Origin: Treponema sp.
Lineage (GTDB): Bacteria; Spirochaetota; Spirochaetia; Treponematales; Treponemataceae
Length of the DNA: 64,000 nucleotides
Direction of reading: 5' to 3'
NCBI GenBank assembly: GCA_017940255.1
Contig: JAGAZB010000056.1
Location: 124,001-188,000, forward strand
Made by a program: the position numbers and the translations under genes. This document shows positions 23,471 to 31,449 of the stretch, in pieces (the stretch's first letter is position 1; every line of letters begins with the position of its first letter). Below the pieces are notes generated by a model. That model was given only the letters and a program-made list of their open reading frames with translations, was not told the origin of the DNA and ran no database searches.

Positions 23471-24103
23471 ATGAAACTTCTTTCCAAAAACGAAATGCAC
23501 GAAGTCTTCTCCCGCTGGCAGAAAGCAAATCCGGCACCGGCTTCCGAGCTGGAATATGTGAATCCGTTTACGCTTCTGGTGGCGGTAGTTCTGAGTGCTC
23601 AGGCAACAGATAAGAGCGTAAACAAGGCAACCGCCCCGCTTTTTAAGGTGGCAGACACGCCAGAAAAAATGCTTGCTCTGGGAGAAGAAGGTTTAATTCC
23701 TTATATAAAATCTATCGGGCTTTATAAAAGCAAGGCATCACATATTATGGGGCTTTGCCGCAAACTTCTGGATGATTTTTCAGGACAGGTTCCGGGCACC
23801 AGGGAAGAGCTTATGACGCTGCCGGGAGTCGGGCGAAAAACTGCAAATGTGGTACTGAACGTTGTTTTTAACGAACCCACCATGCCGGTAGACACTCATC
23901 TTTTGCGGGTTGTGCCAAAAATCGGGCTTGGAGAAGGCAATACGCCGGAAAGTGTGGAAAAATCACTTTTGGAGCGGATTCCTCCGCAATTTCTGCACGA
24001 CGCCCACCACTGGATTTTGCTTCACGGCCGATACATCTGCACGGCACGGAATCCAAAGTGCGAAGAATGTATAATTAGTGATTTATGCAAGCATAATGAT
24101 TAG
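23471..24103 (+). CDS. nth: Endonuclease III (DNA glycosylase/AP lyase)
   Basis: A 210-residue base-excision repair enzyme that removes oxidised pyrimidines and nicks the AP site. It shows LLVAVVLSAQATDKSVN, the helix-hairpin-helix LPGVGRKTANVVLN with the catalytic Lys, MPVDTHLLRVVPKIGL carrying the catalytic Asp, and the [4Fe-4S] loop C-x6-C-x2-C-x5-C (CTARNPKCEECIISDLC) at the C-terminus. Length is typical. The ATG at 23471 lacks a clear ribosome site; upstream sequence is the repeat at 23388-23466, so translation initiation may be weak. The MscS gene follows 50 nt later. Confidence 0.95.
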   Translation: MKLLSKNEMHEVFSRWQKANPAPASELEYVNPFTLLVAVVLSAQATDKSVNKATAPLFKVADTPEKMLALGEEGLIPYIKSIGLYKSKASHIMGLCRKLLDDFSGQVPGTREELMTLPGVGRKTANVVLNVVFNEPTMPVDTHLLRVVPKIGLGEGNTPESVEKSLLERIPPQFLHDAHHWILLHGRYICTARNPKCEECIISDLCKHND

Positions 24104-24153
24104 AATAAGGTGAAGAAAATTGCCGGACACATTATCTAATACAGGAGAATAAA

Positions 24154-25065
24154 ATGGAAGAAACAACTACAGCCGCAGCAGAAGCAGTACAGAGCGCAAG
24201 CGAAGAAATCATCTCTAAAACTTCTTTATTTATGAACTGGGTAAAAGGACTTGCAACCTGGACAAACCTTTTTAAGCTTTTGGGCGGCATTCTGGTGCTT
24301 CTTGTAATGTGGATAGTTTACAGAATCATCCTGAGGACAATCAAAAAATCTTCATCTGCAAAAATGAACAGCCATAAACAGCAGATGCTCAGTCATTTTG
24401 TAAAATACATTTTTTATATTCTTGTAGTGCTTGAAGTGCTCAGCCTGCTTGGCATAAAACTTTCTGCCCTGCTTGGAGCGGCCGGAATTGCGGGAGTTGC
24501 AATCGGTTTTGCAGCCCAGACTTCTGTAAGCAATCTGATTAGCGGACTTTTTGTTCTGACCGAAGGTTCTATTAAAATTGGAGATGCCGTTACTGTAGAC
24601 GGCGTAACCGGCGTAGTAGATGAAATCAACCTGCTTTCCATTCATATTCATACTTATGACAACCAGATGGTGCGCATTCCAAACTCTACAATCATCAACT
24701 CAAATTTTACGAACATAAACTTTCATCAGACTAGAAGAATGACGATTAATGTTTCGGTTGATTATTCAACAGACATGAAAACCGCACTTGAAGCCTTGAA
24801 AAAAGCTCCTGCCCTCTGCCCGACTGTTGTTTCTGACCCGGCGCCTGCTGTCTGGTTTGACGGCTTTGCGGCCAGCGGAATTAACATGACTGTGGCCGCC
24901 TGGTTCAAGCCGGCAGATTTCCTGCAGACTAAAAATGACTTATACATCGCCATTAAGCAGGTTCTGGACGAAGCCGGAATCACAATTCCATTTAATCAGC
25001 TGGATGTTCACATGAAAGAAGAAAGTGTTGTAACCGAGCAGAGTGTGCCAGATGCGCAGGCGTAA
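24154..25065 (+). CDS. MscS-family small-conductance mechanosensitive channel
   Basis: A 303-residue inner-membrane channel that opens on membrane tension to release osmolytes. It has a hydrophobic segment at about residues 45-65, another near 85-105, and the pore helix TM3 with the Ala/Gly pattern (LLGAAGIAGVAIGFAAQTSVSNLISGLFV). The cytosolic MscS beta domain follows (KIGDAVTVDGVTGVVDEINLLS, RIPNSTIINSNFTNI) and an alpha/beta vestibule domain (TINVSVDYSTDMKTAL...). GGAG precedes the ATG. The HD-domain gene starts 5 nt after its stop and may be co-transcribed. Confidence 0.93.
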   Translation: MEETTTAAAEAVQSASEEIISKTSLFMNWVKGLATWTNLFKLLGGILVLLVMWIVYRIILRTIKKSSSAKMNSHKQQMLSHFVKYIFYILVVLEVLSLLGIKLSALLGAAGIAGVAIGFAAQTSVSNLISGLFVLTEGSIKIGDAVTVDGVTGVVDEINLLSIHIHTYDNQMVRIPNSTIINSNFTNINFHQTRRMTINVSVDYSTDMKTALEALKKAPALCPTVVSDPAPAVWFDGFAASGINMTVAAWFKPADFLQTKNDLYIAIKQVLDEAGITIPFNQLDVHMKEESVVTEQSVPDAQA

Positions 25066-25070
25066 CCGAA

Positions 25071-26330
25071 ATGAACTTTTTTGAAAAATATGACTGGGCG
25101 GCTTTGAAGGTGCAGGGGGCGGGTTCTTCACTGGAGACTAGCTCTTCGCGTGGGGCGAGCGTTGGGGGTGAAGTTGTTCCTGCAAGTGGCGACCGTGAAA
25201 AAATAATCAGCCAATATCACAACATTTTGTGTCCTCAGAAGGATTACCCGGCTTTCATAGACAAATACATCGCGCTTCCCATAATGCAGCGTCTTAGCGG
25301 AATCGGGCTTTTGTGCGGTTCAGACTGGACAAAGCTTTTTTGCAACAGATTTTACTATTCGCGCCTGGACCACAGTAAGGGAGTGTCCCTGATAATCTGG
25401 CATTTTACCCACGACAAGGCTCAGACACTGGCGGGTCTTTTTCATGATGTTTCGACTCCTGTATTTTCTCATGTTTCTGATTTTAGAAAGGGAGATGCCC
25501 TTACCCAGACTGCTACCGAAGCACCAACTGCCCAGATGATAAGGAAGAACGCTGAACTGATGAACTTGCTTGCAGAAGACGGCCTTACGGCAGAGCAGGT
25601 TGAAGATTATCACATCTACCCTATCGCCGACAACGAGATTCCACAGCTTAGTGCCGACCGCCTGGAATATATGTTTCCTTCTGGAATGGCTTTGAACGAC
25701 TGCTGGAGTATGGAAGAGATACAGACGGTCTACAGGGATTTGGAAGTGCTTAGAGCTGAAGACGGAGTGGAAGAACTGGGCTTTAAGACTGTGGAAACTG
25801 CCGAACTTTACTGCGAAAAATTTTGTATGATTGGGCACATTCTGCAGTTAAATGAAGACAAACTTACCCTTCAGATGCTGGGTGAAATTATGAATCTTGC
25901 AGAAAGGCTTGGAGTGCTTTCGGAAGATGATTTTATGACTCTGAGTGAAAATCAGGTGATTGCAAAACTGGAGGAGTTTTGCAAGGCGCAGGGGGGTGTG
26001 ACGTCGCGAGACGAAAAAATCAAACTTTGCCGCCTCTACAAAACCTTCCGACAGATGACAAAGATTGAGCATACAGAACTAGCCTTGCCGGAAGACCAAT
26101 ATTTCTGCGTAAATCTGAAGGTAAAGCAGAGGTTTATTAATCCGCTGGTGATTTCGACAGGCTCAATCACCGCGGGGGACACACTCTGCACCGCGGGGGG
26201 CACTGGCACCCCAGCAGATTGCACAACGAAGGGAGTTCGCTTATCACAAGTCTCGCAAAAGTCGGCTAAAATAATAGAAGATTTTAAGAAATTCAGTGAC
26301 ACGCCTTACGGTTGCGTGAAACTGATATAA
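25071..26330 (+). CDS. HD-domain phosphohydrolase-like protein with repeat-derived insertions
   Basis: A 419-residue soluble protein. An HD metal site is visible: H101 in SRLDHSKGV and H125-D126 in LAGLFHDVSTPVFSH, arranged as in dGTPase-like and other nucleotide phosphohydrolases; a later Asp (around SADRLEYM) could complete it. The substrate is unknown. Two stretches look foreign: residues about 14-41 (GAGSSLETSSSRGASVGGEV..., low complexity) and residues about 359-388 (VISTGSITAGDTLCTAGG...), the latter encoded by a REP-like palindrome at 26147-26171 plus flanking GC-rich DNA. Both keep the frame. Start: ATG 5 nt after the mscS stop, with no strong ribosome site. Confidence 0.72.
   Translation: MNFFEKYDWAALKVQGAGSSLETSSSRGASVGGEVVPASGDREKIISQYHNILCPQKDYPAFIDKYIALPIMQRLSGIGLLCGSDWTKLFCNRFYYSRLDHSKGVSLIIWHFTHDKAQTLAGLFHDVSTPVFSHVSDFRKGDALTQTATEAPTAQMIRKNAELMNLLAEDGLTAEQVEDYHIYPIADNEIPQLSADRLEYMFPSGMALNDCWSMEEIQTVYRDLEVLRAEDGVEELGFKTVETAELYCEKFCMIGHILQLNEDKLTLQMLGEIMNLAERLGVLSEDDFMTLSENQVIAKLEEFCKAQGGVTSRDEKIKLCRLYKTFRQMTKIEHTELALPEDQYFCVNLKVKQRFINPLVISTGSITAGDTLCTAGGTGTPADCTTKGVRLSQVSQKSAKIIEDFKKFSDTPYGCVKLI
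26147..26171 (+). repeat. REP-like palindrome inside the HD-domain coding sequence
   Basis: GGTGATT (26147-26153), then TCGACAGGCTC, then AATCACC (26165-26171). It matches the GGTGRTTTCGA...CTCAAYCACC family at 5312-5355, 5373-5412 and 10143-10184, but with the shortened core TCGACAGGCTC. It adds residues in frame near the C-terminus. Confidence 0.7.
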
Positions 26331-26346
26331 AGGGTATTATTTGATT

Positions 26347-26643
26347 ATGATTGAACTGAACAGCAAACAGAGAAAAATTTTAGAAAAGGCGGCTCATGAC
26401 TTGCAGCCGGTTGTAATTGTTGGCGGAGCCGGCATGACAGAGGGCGTAATTCAGATGGCAGACAAAGCCCTGGCCGACCACGAACTTATCAAAGTAAAAT
26501 TCAACGAATATAAAGAAGAAAAACAGGAACTCACAACAGAGCTCAGCGAAAAAACAAATTCTACTCTTGTCCGAATCATCGGAAACATTGCCATCCTCTT
26601 CCGCGAAGCAGAAAAAGAAGAGGACAGAAAGTTTAAACTTTAG
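26347..26643 (+). CDS. yhbY: YhbY/CRM-domain RNA-binding protein
   Basis: A 98-residue single-domain protein of the CRS1/YhbY family, which binds RNA and associates with pre-50S ribosomal particles. Hallmarks: LNSKQRKILEKAAHDLQPVV, then IVGGAGMTEGVIQMADKAL (the GxxG loop), and ELIKVKFN in the following strand. Length is typical. The ATG at 26347 is preceded by TATTAT (26335-26340) rather than a ribosome site, with a possible TTGCGT -35 box 17 nt further up, so it may be leaderless. The gene is followed by the GC-rich repeat at 26650-26779. Confidence 0.9.
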   Translation: MIELNSKQRKILEKAAHDLQPVVIVGGAGMTEGVIQMADKALADHELIKVKFNEYKEEKQELTTELSEKTNSTLVRIIGNIAILFREAEKEEDRKFKL

Positions 26644-26649
26644 AGCGGA

Positions 26650-26779
26650 GCGGGGCGTTACGGGGATAAACAACGAAGTTGTTTTGCCCCGTAGAGGGGG
26701 TAGCGAAAGACCCCGCACGGAGCGAGCCGCAGGCGAGCGACGGAGGAGGCTGGAGCTAGGGGGAGACTTCCCCCTCCTA
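26650..26779 (+). repeat. GC-rich repeat family 3, copy A
   Basis: The ordered blocks GGGGCGTTACGGGG, AGAGGGGGTAGCG-AAGACC, GGCTGGAGC and AGGGGGAGACTTCCCCCTCCT recur at 31301-31406 in inverted orientation. It fills the gap between yhbY and the convergent membrane-protein gene, whose stop codon it touches, and its AGGGGGA/TCCCCCT hairpin may act as a terminator. Confidence 0.8.
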
Positions 26780-27649
26780 TATTTTAGAATAAGCCCACCT
26801 TACAACTGCCAGCGCGTACTTCATCTGATTTTCCGGCACAAATACATAATATTTACGGTCGCCGGAAGTAAGTTGAAGGACACTGTTTGAAACTGAGGTA
26901 ATGGCAGTAAGAGCTGGAAGCGGGAATTCGTAATCACCTTCCTTTGAATAAATCAAAACCCGCTGACTAGTCACTACAAAATCACCTTCATTATCTTTTT
27001 GAACTGTATTCACTGCAAAATAAATGCGCTCCCCCTGAGCGAGCCGCAAGCCCAGAAAATGCACCATTGGCATTTTGGATTTTTCGTCAAAAGGAAGCTT
27101 GTACTGATTTGTATCGACATAAGGATTTTCATAACCTTCCTTTTTGCGGCCGTTTCGCAGATTCTGCAGAATTATTAAAATCAAAATTAAAAGGAAAAAG
27201 AGGATTGTATACCAGACCTGACTTCCAATTCTACCCTTCTTGCGCTGAAGGCTGCGAGGAAGACGCTCTTCCTGAGGTTCGGCCTCACCATCCTGCCGGC
27301 TTAATTTTGCCTCCTCTTCATCAAAGTCACTAGTCTTTCCCTTTTGCTTAGAACGCTTGTCCTGCTGTGCTTTAGAGTCGGAAGGCTTTCCGCCGGTGGA
27401 ATCAAAGGCGGTGTAGCCCCGGCTATAGGACCCCGGCAGGCCGAGACCGCTTGTGTTGTATGAAGGCTCCAGAAGAAGGAGGAATGCAACAAGCGCAATG
27501 TAGAGGGGGGCGAGAGTAGCAGTCAGAATGATTTTAGGCTTCTTCTTCCAGCCGGTAGAAAACCACATGAGGGCAAGACCGATTGGAATAAGGATTATTG
27601 TACAGAAACAAATTATAGTGATGATTGAAAAAAGCTTTTTTCTTTGCAT
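26777..27649 (-). CDS. Membrane protein of unknown function with a PH-like C-terminal domain
   Basis: A 290-residue protein. Two N-terminal membrane helices (residues about 8-30 and 42-62) are followed by a charged linker with many Lys/Glu/Gln (around 75-140), a third helix (WYTILFFLLILILIILQNL) and a C-terminal region of about 110 residues. In the last region, LAQGERIYFAVNTVQ, FVVTSQRVLIYSKEGDYEFPLPALTAI and YYVFVPENQM resemble bacterial PH domains; this resemblance is inference. Its start overlaps the end of the upstream ABC ATPase gene by 37 nt, so it is translated from the same mRNA. Its role in the importer operon, if any, is unknown. Confidence 0.6.
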   Translation of the reverse strand: MQRKKLFSIITIICFCTIILIPIGLALMWFSTGWKKKPKIILTATLAPLYIALVAFLLLLEPSYNTSGLGLPGSYSRGYTAFDSTGGKPSDSKAQQDKRSKQKGKTSDFDEEEAKLSRQDGEAEPQEERLPRSLQRKKGRIGSQVWYTILFFLLILILIILQNLRNGRKKEGYENPYVDTNQYKLPFDEKSKMPMVHFLGLRLAQGERIYFAVNTVQKDNEGDFVVTSQRVLIYSKEGDYEFPLPALTAITSVSNSVLQLTSGDRKYYVFVPENQMKYALAVVRWAYSKI

Positions 27650-28551
27650 TCGAATGGTACTCCGTATATTTTTTCAAGGTTTTCTTTGGTCATAATTTCC
27701 TGCGGGCGGCCACAGAGGGCACCGGGGGTGATAGCTTCTGGGGCGCCGGGGGATGACGCTGAACCGGGGTGTTCGCCTGCAGGGGCGGGCACTGAGCCGG
27801 GAAGTTCGCCGGCGGGTGTGGGCCGAGTGACTGCGGGTGCCTGCTCACGGCGGGAACTTGTTCCACACAGCATAATCATTTTGTCGGCAAAGCTAGCGGC
27901 CAGATTTACATCGTGAACCGAAACCAGCATGCCGATTTGCTCTTTGTGGGCAAGGTCGCGCAAGAGCTGCATAAGGCGTGGCTCATAAACAAAGTCCAGG
28001 CTTGCGGCGGGCTCGTCCAGCAGTAAAAATTTTGGGTGCTGTGTAAGGGCTCGGGCAATTCGCACCTTCTGAAACTCGCCGCCAGAAAGAGTATGAACTG
28101 TGCGCTCCTCAAAATTGCTGATTTCTAAAAGTGCCAGAGAGTCACGGGCAAGCTGATAATCAGCTGAAGAATAATTGCCGCCTGGAGCATAAGCATAACG
28201 GCCCTGAACAACGTAATCCAGAACAGGAAAATCCCAGGCGCAGGATTCTGATTGCTGCAGATAGGCTATAAAGCGGGCGGTCTGGCGGCGGGGAAGTTTT
28301 CTGATGTCAGGCTTGATGGAACCAGCCCTTACATGAAGTGCTGGCTGAGGCAGTCCCGCCAGCAGAGAAAGCAGAGTTGATTTTCCGCTTCCGTTTGGCC
28401 CGCAAAGACAGACAAATTCGCCTTCTTTAATAGAAAAAGAGACATTTTGAAGAAGAGATTTTTCATGCGAACTTTTCTTTTGCCCCAAACTTCCGTAAGA
28501 AGCAGAAAGTCCGTGACATTCAAGAGAGCCTTGCAGCGACATTTTTTGCAT
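27613..28551 (-). CDS. ABC importer ATP-binding protein, FecE/FhuC/BtuD type
   Basis: A 312-residue ATPase that powers the neighbouring FecCD-type permease. Motifs: Walker A GPNGSGKST (51-59), Q-loop LQQSES near 98-103, signature LSGGE (155-159), Walker B FLLLDEP (175-181), and H-loop H213 in SVHDVNLA. Unusually, residues about 232-280 are a Pro/Gly/Ala-rich insert containing two 11-residue repeats (PTPAGELPGSV, PAPAGEHPGSA), placed before the terminal MTKENLEKIYGVPF that normally follows directly. The start has no ribosome site; the gap to the permease stop is 12 nt and includes TATAAT (28558-28563). Substrate class: iron-siderophore, haem or cobalamin. Confidence 0.92.
   Translation of the reverse strand: MQKMSLQGSLECHGLSASYGSLGQKKSSHEKSLLQNVSFSIKEGEFVCLCGPNGSGKSTLLSLLAGLPQPALHVRAGSIKPDIRKLPRRQTARFIAYLQQSESCAWDFPVLDYVVQGRYAYAPGGNYSSADYQLARDSLALLEISNFEERTVHTLSGGEFQKVRIARALTQHPKFLLLDEPAASLDFVYEPRLMQLLRDLAHKEQIGMLVSVHDVNLAASFADKMIMLCGTSSRREQAPAVTRPTPAGELPGSVPAPAGEHPGSASSPGAPEAITPGALCGRPQEIMTKENLEKIYGVPFECKEKSFFQSSL
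27757..27822 (-). repeat. Tandem 33-bp repeat inside the ATPase gene
   Basis: Two adjacent 33-nt units encode PTPAGELPGSV and PAPAGEHPGSA (residues 244-265). The units are GC-rich and differ at several positions. They form the core of an in-frame insertion outside the conserved ABC fold. Confidence 0.7.
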
Positions 28552-28563
28552 AAAATAATTATA

Positions 28564-29655
28564 TCACAGATTGCCGCGGCGGGTAAGACAGAGCGACAAA
28601 AAGAAAGGCACACCCAAAATAGAAGTAATAATTCCCGTTGGGAGTTCTGACGGAATGATGATTATGCGGGCCAGGGTGTCTGAAAGAAGAAGGAGGATTG
28701 CACCAGAGAGCATACTGTAAGGAATGAGAATGCGGGCCCTAGGTGAAGCAATCTTGCGAACAATGTGCGGAGCAATCAGCCCCACAAAGCCGATGGTACC
28801 ACCTGCACAGACCCCGGCACTTACGGCAAGAGCCCCGCTTATCAAAACAAGCAGGCGGAGGCGGTTCACTTCCACTCCAAGAGAAGCGGCCGAAGTTTCG
28901 CCGCCCGCAAGCAGGTCCAGAGGTTTTGAAATTGCAAACATAATAATGATTGACCCTGCGGCAGCCGGCAGAATAAAAAGAAGTTCCTTCCAGCCGCGTC
29001 CGTTGAAGCTGCCCAGAATCCAGGTGTAAAGAGAATGAAATTCGCGGTTGGTAGTGAGCAGCATCATAGAAGAAATAGATGAATATAAAGTGCCAAGGGC
29101 AGTTCCGCAGATAAGCAGCATGATTGAACCTCCGCTTGTAGAACGGCCCGCCCTGCTAAAAGCAAGGAAGGTTACCAGAGCACCGGCGCCCAAAGCACCA
29201 AAAAAGGCAAAAAGGTTGATTGGGGAAATAAAACGAAGCAGGCCTACCAGCCCCCCCGCAGCAACACCGCCGGCGGCCACGCCCGCCGCGCCGAGTCCCA
29301 GCACGCCGGCAGATACCGCACCAAGGGTTGCCCCGGCAGAAATGCCCATTATTCCGGGCTCCGCCAGCGGATTTCTGAAAAATAGCTGAAATACAGCCCC
29401 GCTACCCCCAAGCAAAATGCCCGTTACAAGAACCAGCAGTGTGCGTGGCACTCTCAGATTCCACAAAATAATCTGCTCAAAACGGTCGCCGCCGCCCAAA
29501 AAAAGGCCCAAAGAAAGAGGTTCTGCACCAAGTGCAAGCGAAAGCACAAGAGAAAGGGCTAGCAGAACAATCAAAATGATCAAAACAAAAATTGAAGACC
29601 GCCCACCGCTAACGCTAGCGCCAGCCCCCCGCGCAAAAGTCTCTCTTTCAGCCAT
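28564..29655 (-). CDS. FecCD-family ABC importer permease
   Basis: A 363-residue inner-membrane permease with about ten hydrophobic helices. Family motifs: LRVPRTLLVLVTGILLGGSGAVFQ, FRNPLAEPGIMGISAGATLGAV, YTWILGSFNGRGW, ISGALAVSAGVCAGGTIGFVGLIAPHIVRKI (ATPase-contact loop), and LPTGIITSILGVPFFL at the end. A Gly/Ala-rich stretch (GLGAAGVAAGGVAAGG, about 122-137) enlarges one loop. It forms the translocation channel for an iron chelate or cobalamin together with the ATPase and binding protein. It starts 3 nt after the binding-protein stop codon. The region is clearly more GC-rich than the rest of the window. Confidence 0.93.
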   Translation of the reverse strand: MAERETFARGAGASVSGGRSSIFVLIILIVLLALSLVLSLALGAEPLSLGLFLGGGDRFEQIILWNLRVPRTLLVLVTGILLGGSGAVFQLFFRNPLAEPGIMGISAGATLGAVSAGVLGLGAAGVAAGGVAAGGLVGLLRFISPINLFAFFGALGAGALVTFLAFSRAGRSTSGGSIMLLICGTALGTLYSSISSMMLLTTNREFHSLYTWILGSFNGRGWKELLFILPAAAGSIIIMFAISKPLDLLAGGETSAASLGVEVNRLRLLVLISGALAVSAGVCAGGTIGFVGLIAPHIVRKIASPRARILIPYSMLSGAILLLLSDTLARIIIIPSELPTGIITSILGVPFFLSLCLTRRGNL

Positions 29656-29658
29656 TTT

Positions 29659-30540
29659 TTATTCACCCGCCAAAAGCTCGTTTAATTCCTGAACACACTC
29701 CCCAATGCGGGTTGCAGGTCTGGAAAAAAGAGCGTCATTAATCAGATAAATACGGTTATTTTTTACAGCCGGAATATCCTGCCAGCCGGCCCGACTTTTT
29801 ACCTCATCAACACTAATTCCGTTTGAAACAGGCAGCAGAATAATTTCAGGAGCGCGGGCAATCAAAGATTCTTCGCTGACAATCGGGTAAGGATCATCAA
29901 GGTCTGCAAAGAGATTTATTCCCCCAGCTTTTGTGATTACATCATGAATAAAAGATTTTGAACCAGCAGTCATAAATGGCGAATTCCAAACCTCGTAATA
30001 AACCGAAAGTGGCTCATCCAGTTTGTAGACATCAGCACATTCGCTTTCAATCTTCTGAGCAATTACATTGCCCTCGCCTTCGTGGCCGGTAATCTTAGCG
30101 ATATCACGGATTTCCTGACAAACCGCTTCAATGCTGTCTCCCCGCGAAAGATAGTATGCAATTCCGTAAGAGTTCAGCTGTTCAATCAAAAAGTTGTGCA
30201 TTCCCTGAGTCATGTAGATAAAGTCCGGCTTAAAAGAAAGGATTTTTTCCATGCTCAGAGTTTTGCCGTCAAAACCGCCAACTCTTGGCTGCTGCAGGGC
30301 TTCTTCCGGGTAGTCGCTGAATTCAGAAACTGCGACAATCTGGTTTGCGGCGCCTATTGCGTAAAGAATTTCTGTTGCAGAAGGAGAAAGTGTAACAATC
30401 CTCTGGGGGATTTGCTGCGCTTCTACAGCATCGTGTCCAGCCCCCGACCCGCCTGCCCCAGCAGCAGACTTTTTAGAACAGCCCGCAAGACAAACAAAAC
30501 CCGCAAGTAAAAGGACAAAAAGAAGAATTATTTTTTTCAT
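29659..30540 (-). CDS. Substrate-binding lipoprotein of the iron/cobalamin ABC importer
   Basis: A 293-residue lipoprotein: signal peptide MKKIILLFVLLLAGFVCLAGC with lipobox LAGC (Cys21 lipidated), a Ser/Gly/Ala linker, then a BtuF/FepB-like helical-backbone fold (RIVTLSPSATEILYAIGA, VAVSEFSDYPEEA, PRVGGFDGKTLSMEKILSFKPDFIY). SFIHDVITKAGGINLFAD and WQDIPAVKNNRIYLI are family hallmarks. It captures the substrate in the periplasm and delivers it to the permease. The SPSATE and PRVGG pattern is closest to cobalamin-binding BtuF-like members, but iron chelates cannot be excluded. It has TGGAG upstream of the ATG and is the first gene of the importer operon; pyrE ends 39 nt upstream. Confidence 0.9.
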   Translation of the reverse strand: MKKIILLFVLLLAGFVCLAGCSKKSAAGAGGSGAGHDAVEAQQIPQRIVTLSPSATEILYAIGAANQIVAVSEFSDYPEEALQQPRVGGFDGKTLSMEKILSFKPDFIYMTQGMHNFLIEQLNSYGIAYYLSRGDSIEAVCQEIRDIAKITGHEGEGNVIAQKIESECADVYKLDEPLSVYYEVWNSPFMTAGSKSFIHDVITKAGGINLFADLDDPYPIVSEESLIARAPEIILLPVSNGISVDEVKSRAGWQDIPAVKNNRIYLINDALFSRPATRIGECVQELNELLAGE

Positions 30541-30579
30541 AAGAACTCCAGTGTGGTCACCGGCCGTCAGCGGCCAGAA

Positions 30580-31266
30580 CTAACGCACACCCCATTCAGA
30601 GTAGTAAGCATCCAGCTGAGTCTTTATCTCATCAGTAATAACCTTGCGGTCGCCGTTTGTGTAAAGAGCATCCACAACATCACTCATAGAAACAATGGCA
30701 CGAGCCGGGAAGCCGTACTTTTCTGTAATCACATCAAGGGCAGCCTTGTCGCTGTCTGGAGCCCGCTCCTCGCGGTTCAAACTTACAATCTCCCCCACAA
30801 TCTTGATTGCACCAGGCTCCGTCTCCAGAGCCTTAATCTTCGGATAAACCTCTTCAATAGATTTTCCGCTGGTTGTTACGTCTTCAATAATCACAACGCG
30901 GTCACCATCCTTAATTTTATATCCAAGAATAGCACCTTTATCTGCACCGTGGTCTTTTTCTTCCTTGCGGTCGCAGCAGTATTTAATTTCCTTTCCGTAA
31001 AGCTCGCTGTAGGCAACGGCAGTCACAACAGCCAGAGGGATTCCCTTGTAAGCAGGCCCAAAGAAAACGTCGATATCATCACCAAAATTGTCGTGAATAG
31101 CCTGAGCGTAATATTTTCCAAGCTGAGCAAGCTGCCCACCGGTCACATAAGCCCCCGCATTCATAAAAAAAGGCGACTGTCTTCCACTTTTCAGCGTAAA
31201 CGACCCGAACTTAAGCACCTCGCAGCGCACCATAAAATCAATAAATTCTTTCTTGTAATTTTCCAT
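30580..31266 (-). CDS. pyrE: Orotate phosphoribosyltransferase
   Basis: A 228-residue cytosolic enzyme of pyrimidine synthesis that converts orotate and PRPP to OMP. It shows KFGSFTLKSGRQSPFFMNAG near the N-terminus, the PYKG-like FFGPAYKGIPLA loop, KEEKDHGADKGAILG (flexible catalytic loop), and the PRPP motif RVVIIEDVTTSGKS. Length is normal for the type. There is no ribosome site; TAAAAT (31274-31279) ends 7 nt before the ATG, so the transcript may be leaderless. A GGCCG-TCAG-CGGCC hairpin (30562-30575) follows the stop codon, before the importer operon. Its link to the importer is probably only positional. Confidence 0.96.
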   Translation of the reverse strand: MENYKKEFIDFMVRCEVLKFGSFTLKSGRQSPFFMNAGAYVTGGQLAQLGKYYAQAIHDNFGDDIDVFFGPAYKGIPLAVVTAVAYSELYGKEIKYCCDRKEEKDHGADKGAILGYKIKDGDRVVIIEDVTTSGKSIEEVYPKIKALETEPGAIKIVGEIVSLNREERAPDSDKAALDVITEKYGFPARAIVSMSDVVDALYTNGDRKVITDEIKTQLDAYYSEWGVR

Positions 31267-31300
31267 GGTTTGTATTTTAGCGAATTTGGCGGGTTAGATA

Positions 31301-31406
31301 AAGGAGGGGGAAGTCTCCCCCTCGCTCCAGCCCGTACGCACGCAAGCGTGCTACCGGTCTTACGCTACCCCCTCTGCGGGGCCTGGCCGGCCCCGCAACG
31401 CCCCGG
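31301..31406 (-). repeat. GC-rich repeat family 3, copy B (inverted)
   Basis: Read on the minus strand it repeats the block order of 26650-26779: CCGGGGCGTTGCGGGG, AGAGGGGGTAGCGTAAGACC, GGCTGGAGCGAGGGGGAGACTTCCCCCTCCT in sections. The middle section differs (an ACGC-AAGC-GTGC type hairpin instead). It sits directly upstream of the pyrE promoter. Confidence 0.8.
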
Positions 31407-31449
31407 CAGTTTCTCCTCATCCCCAATCCAAATTTTCCTTGTAGCATGG

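Noticed and set aside
30541..30579. Cobalamin riboswitch before the importer operon
   Set aside because: Only 39 nt separate pyrE from the binding-protein gene; there is no B12-box and no room for the element.
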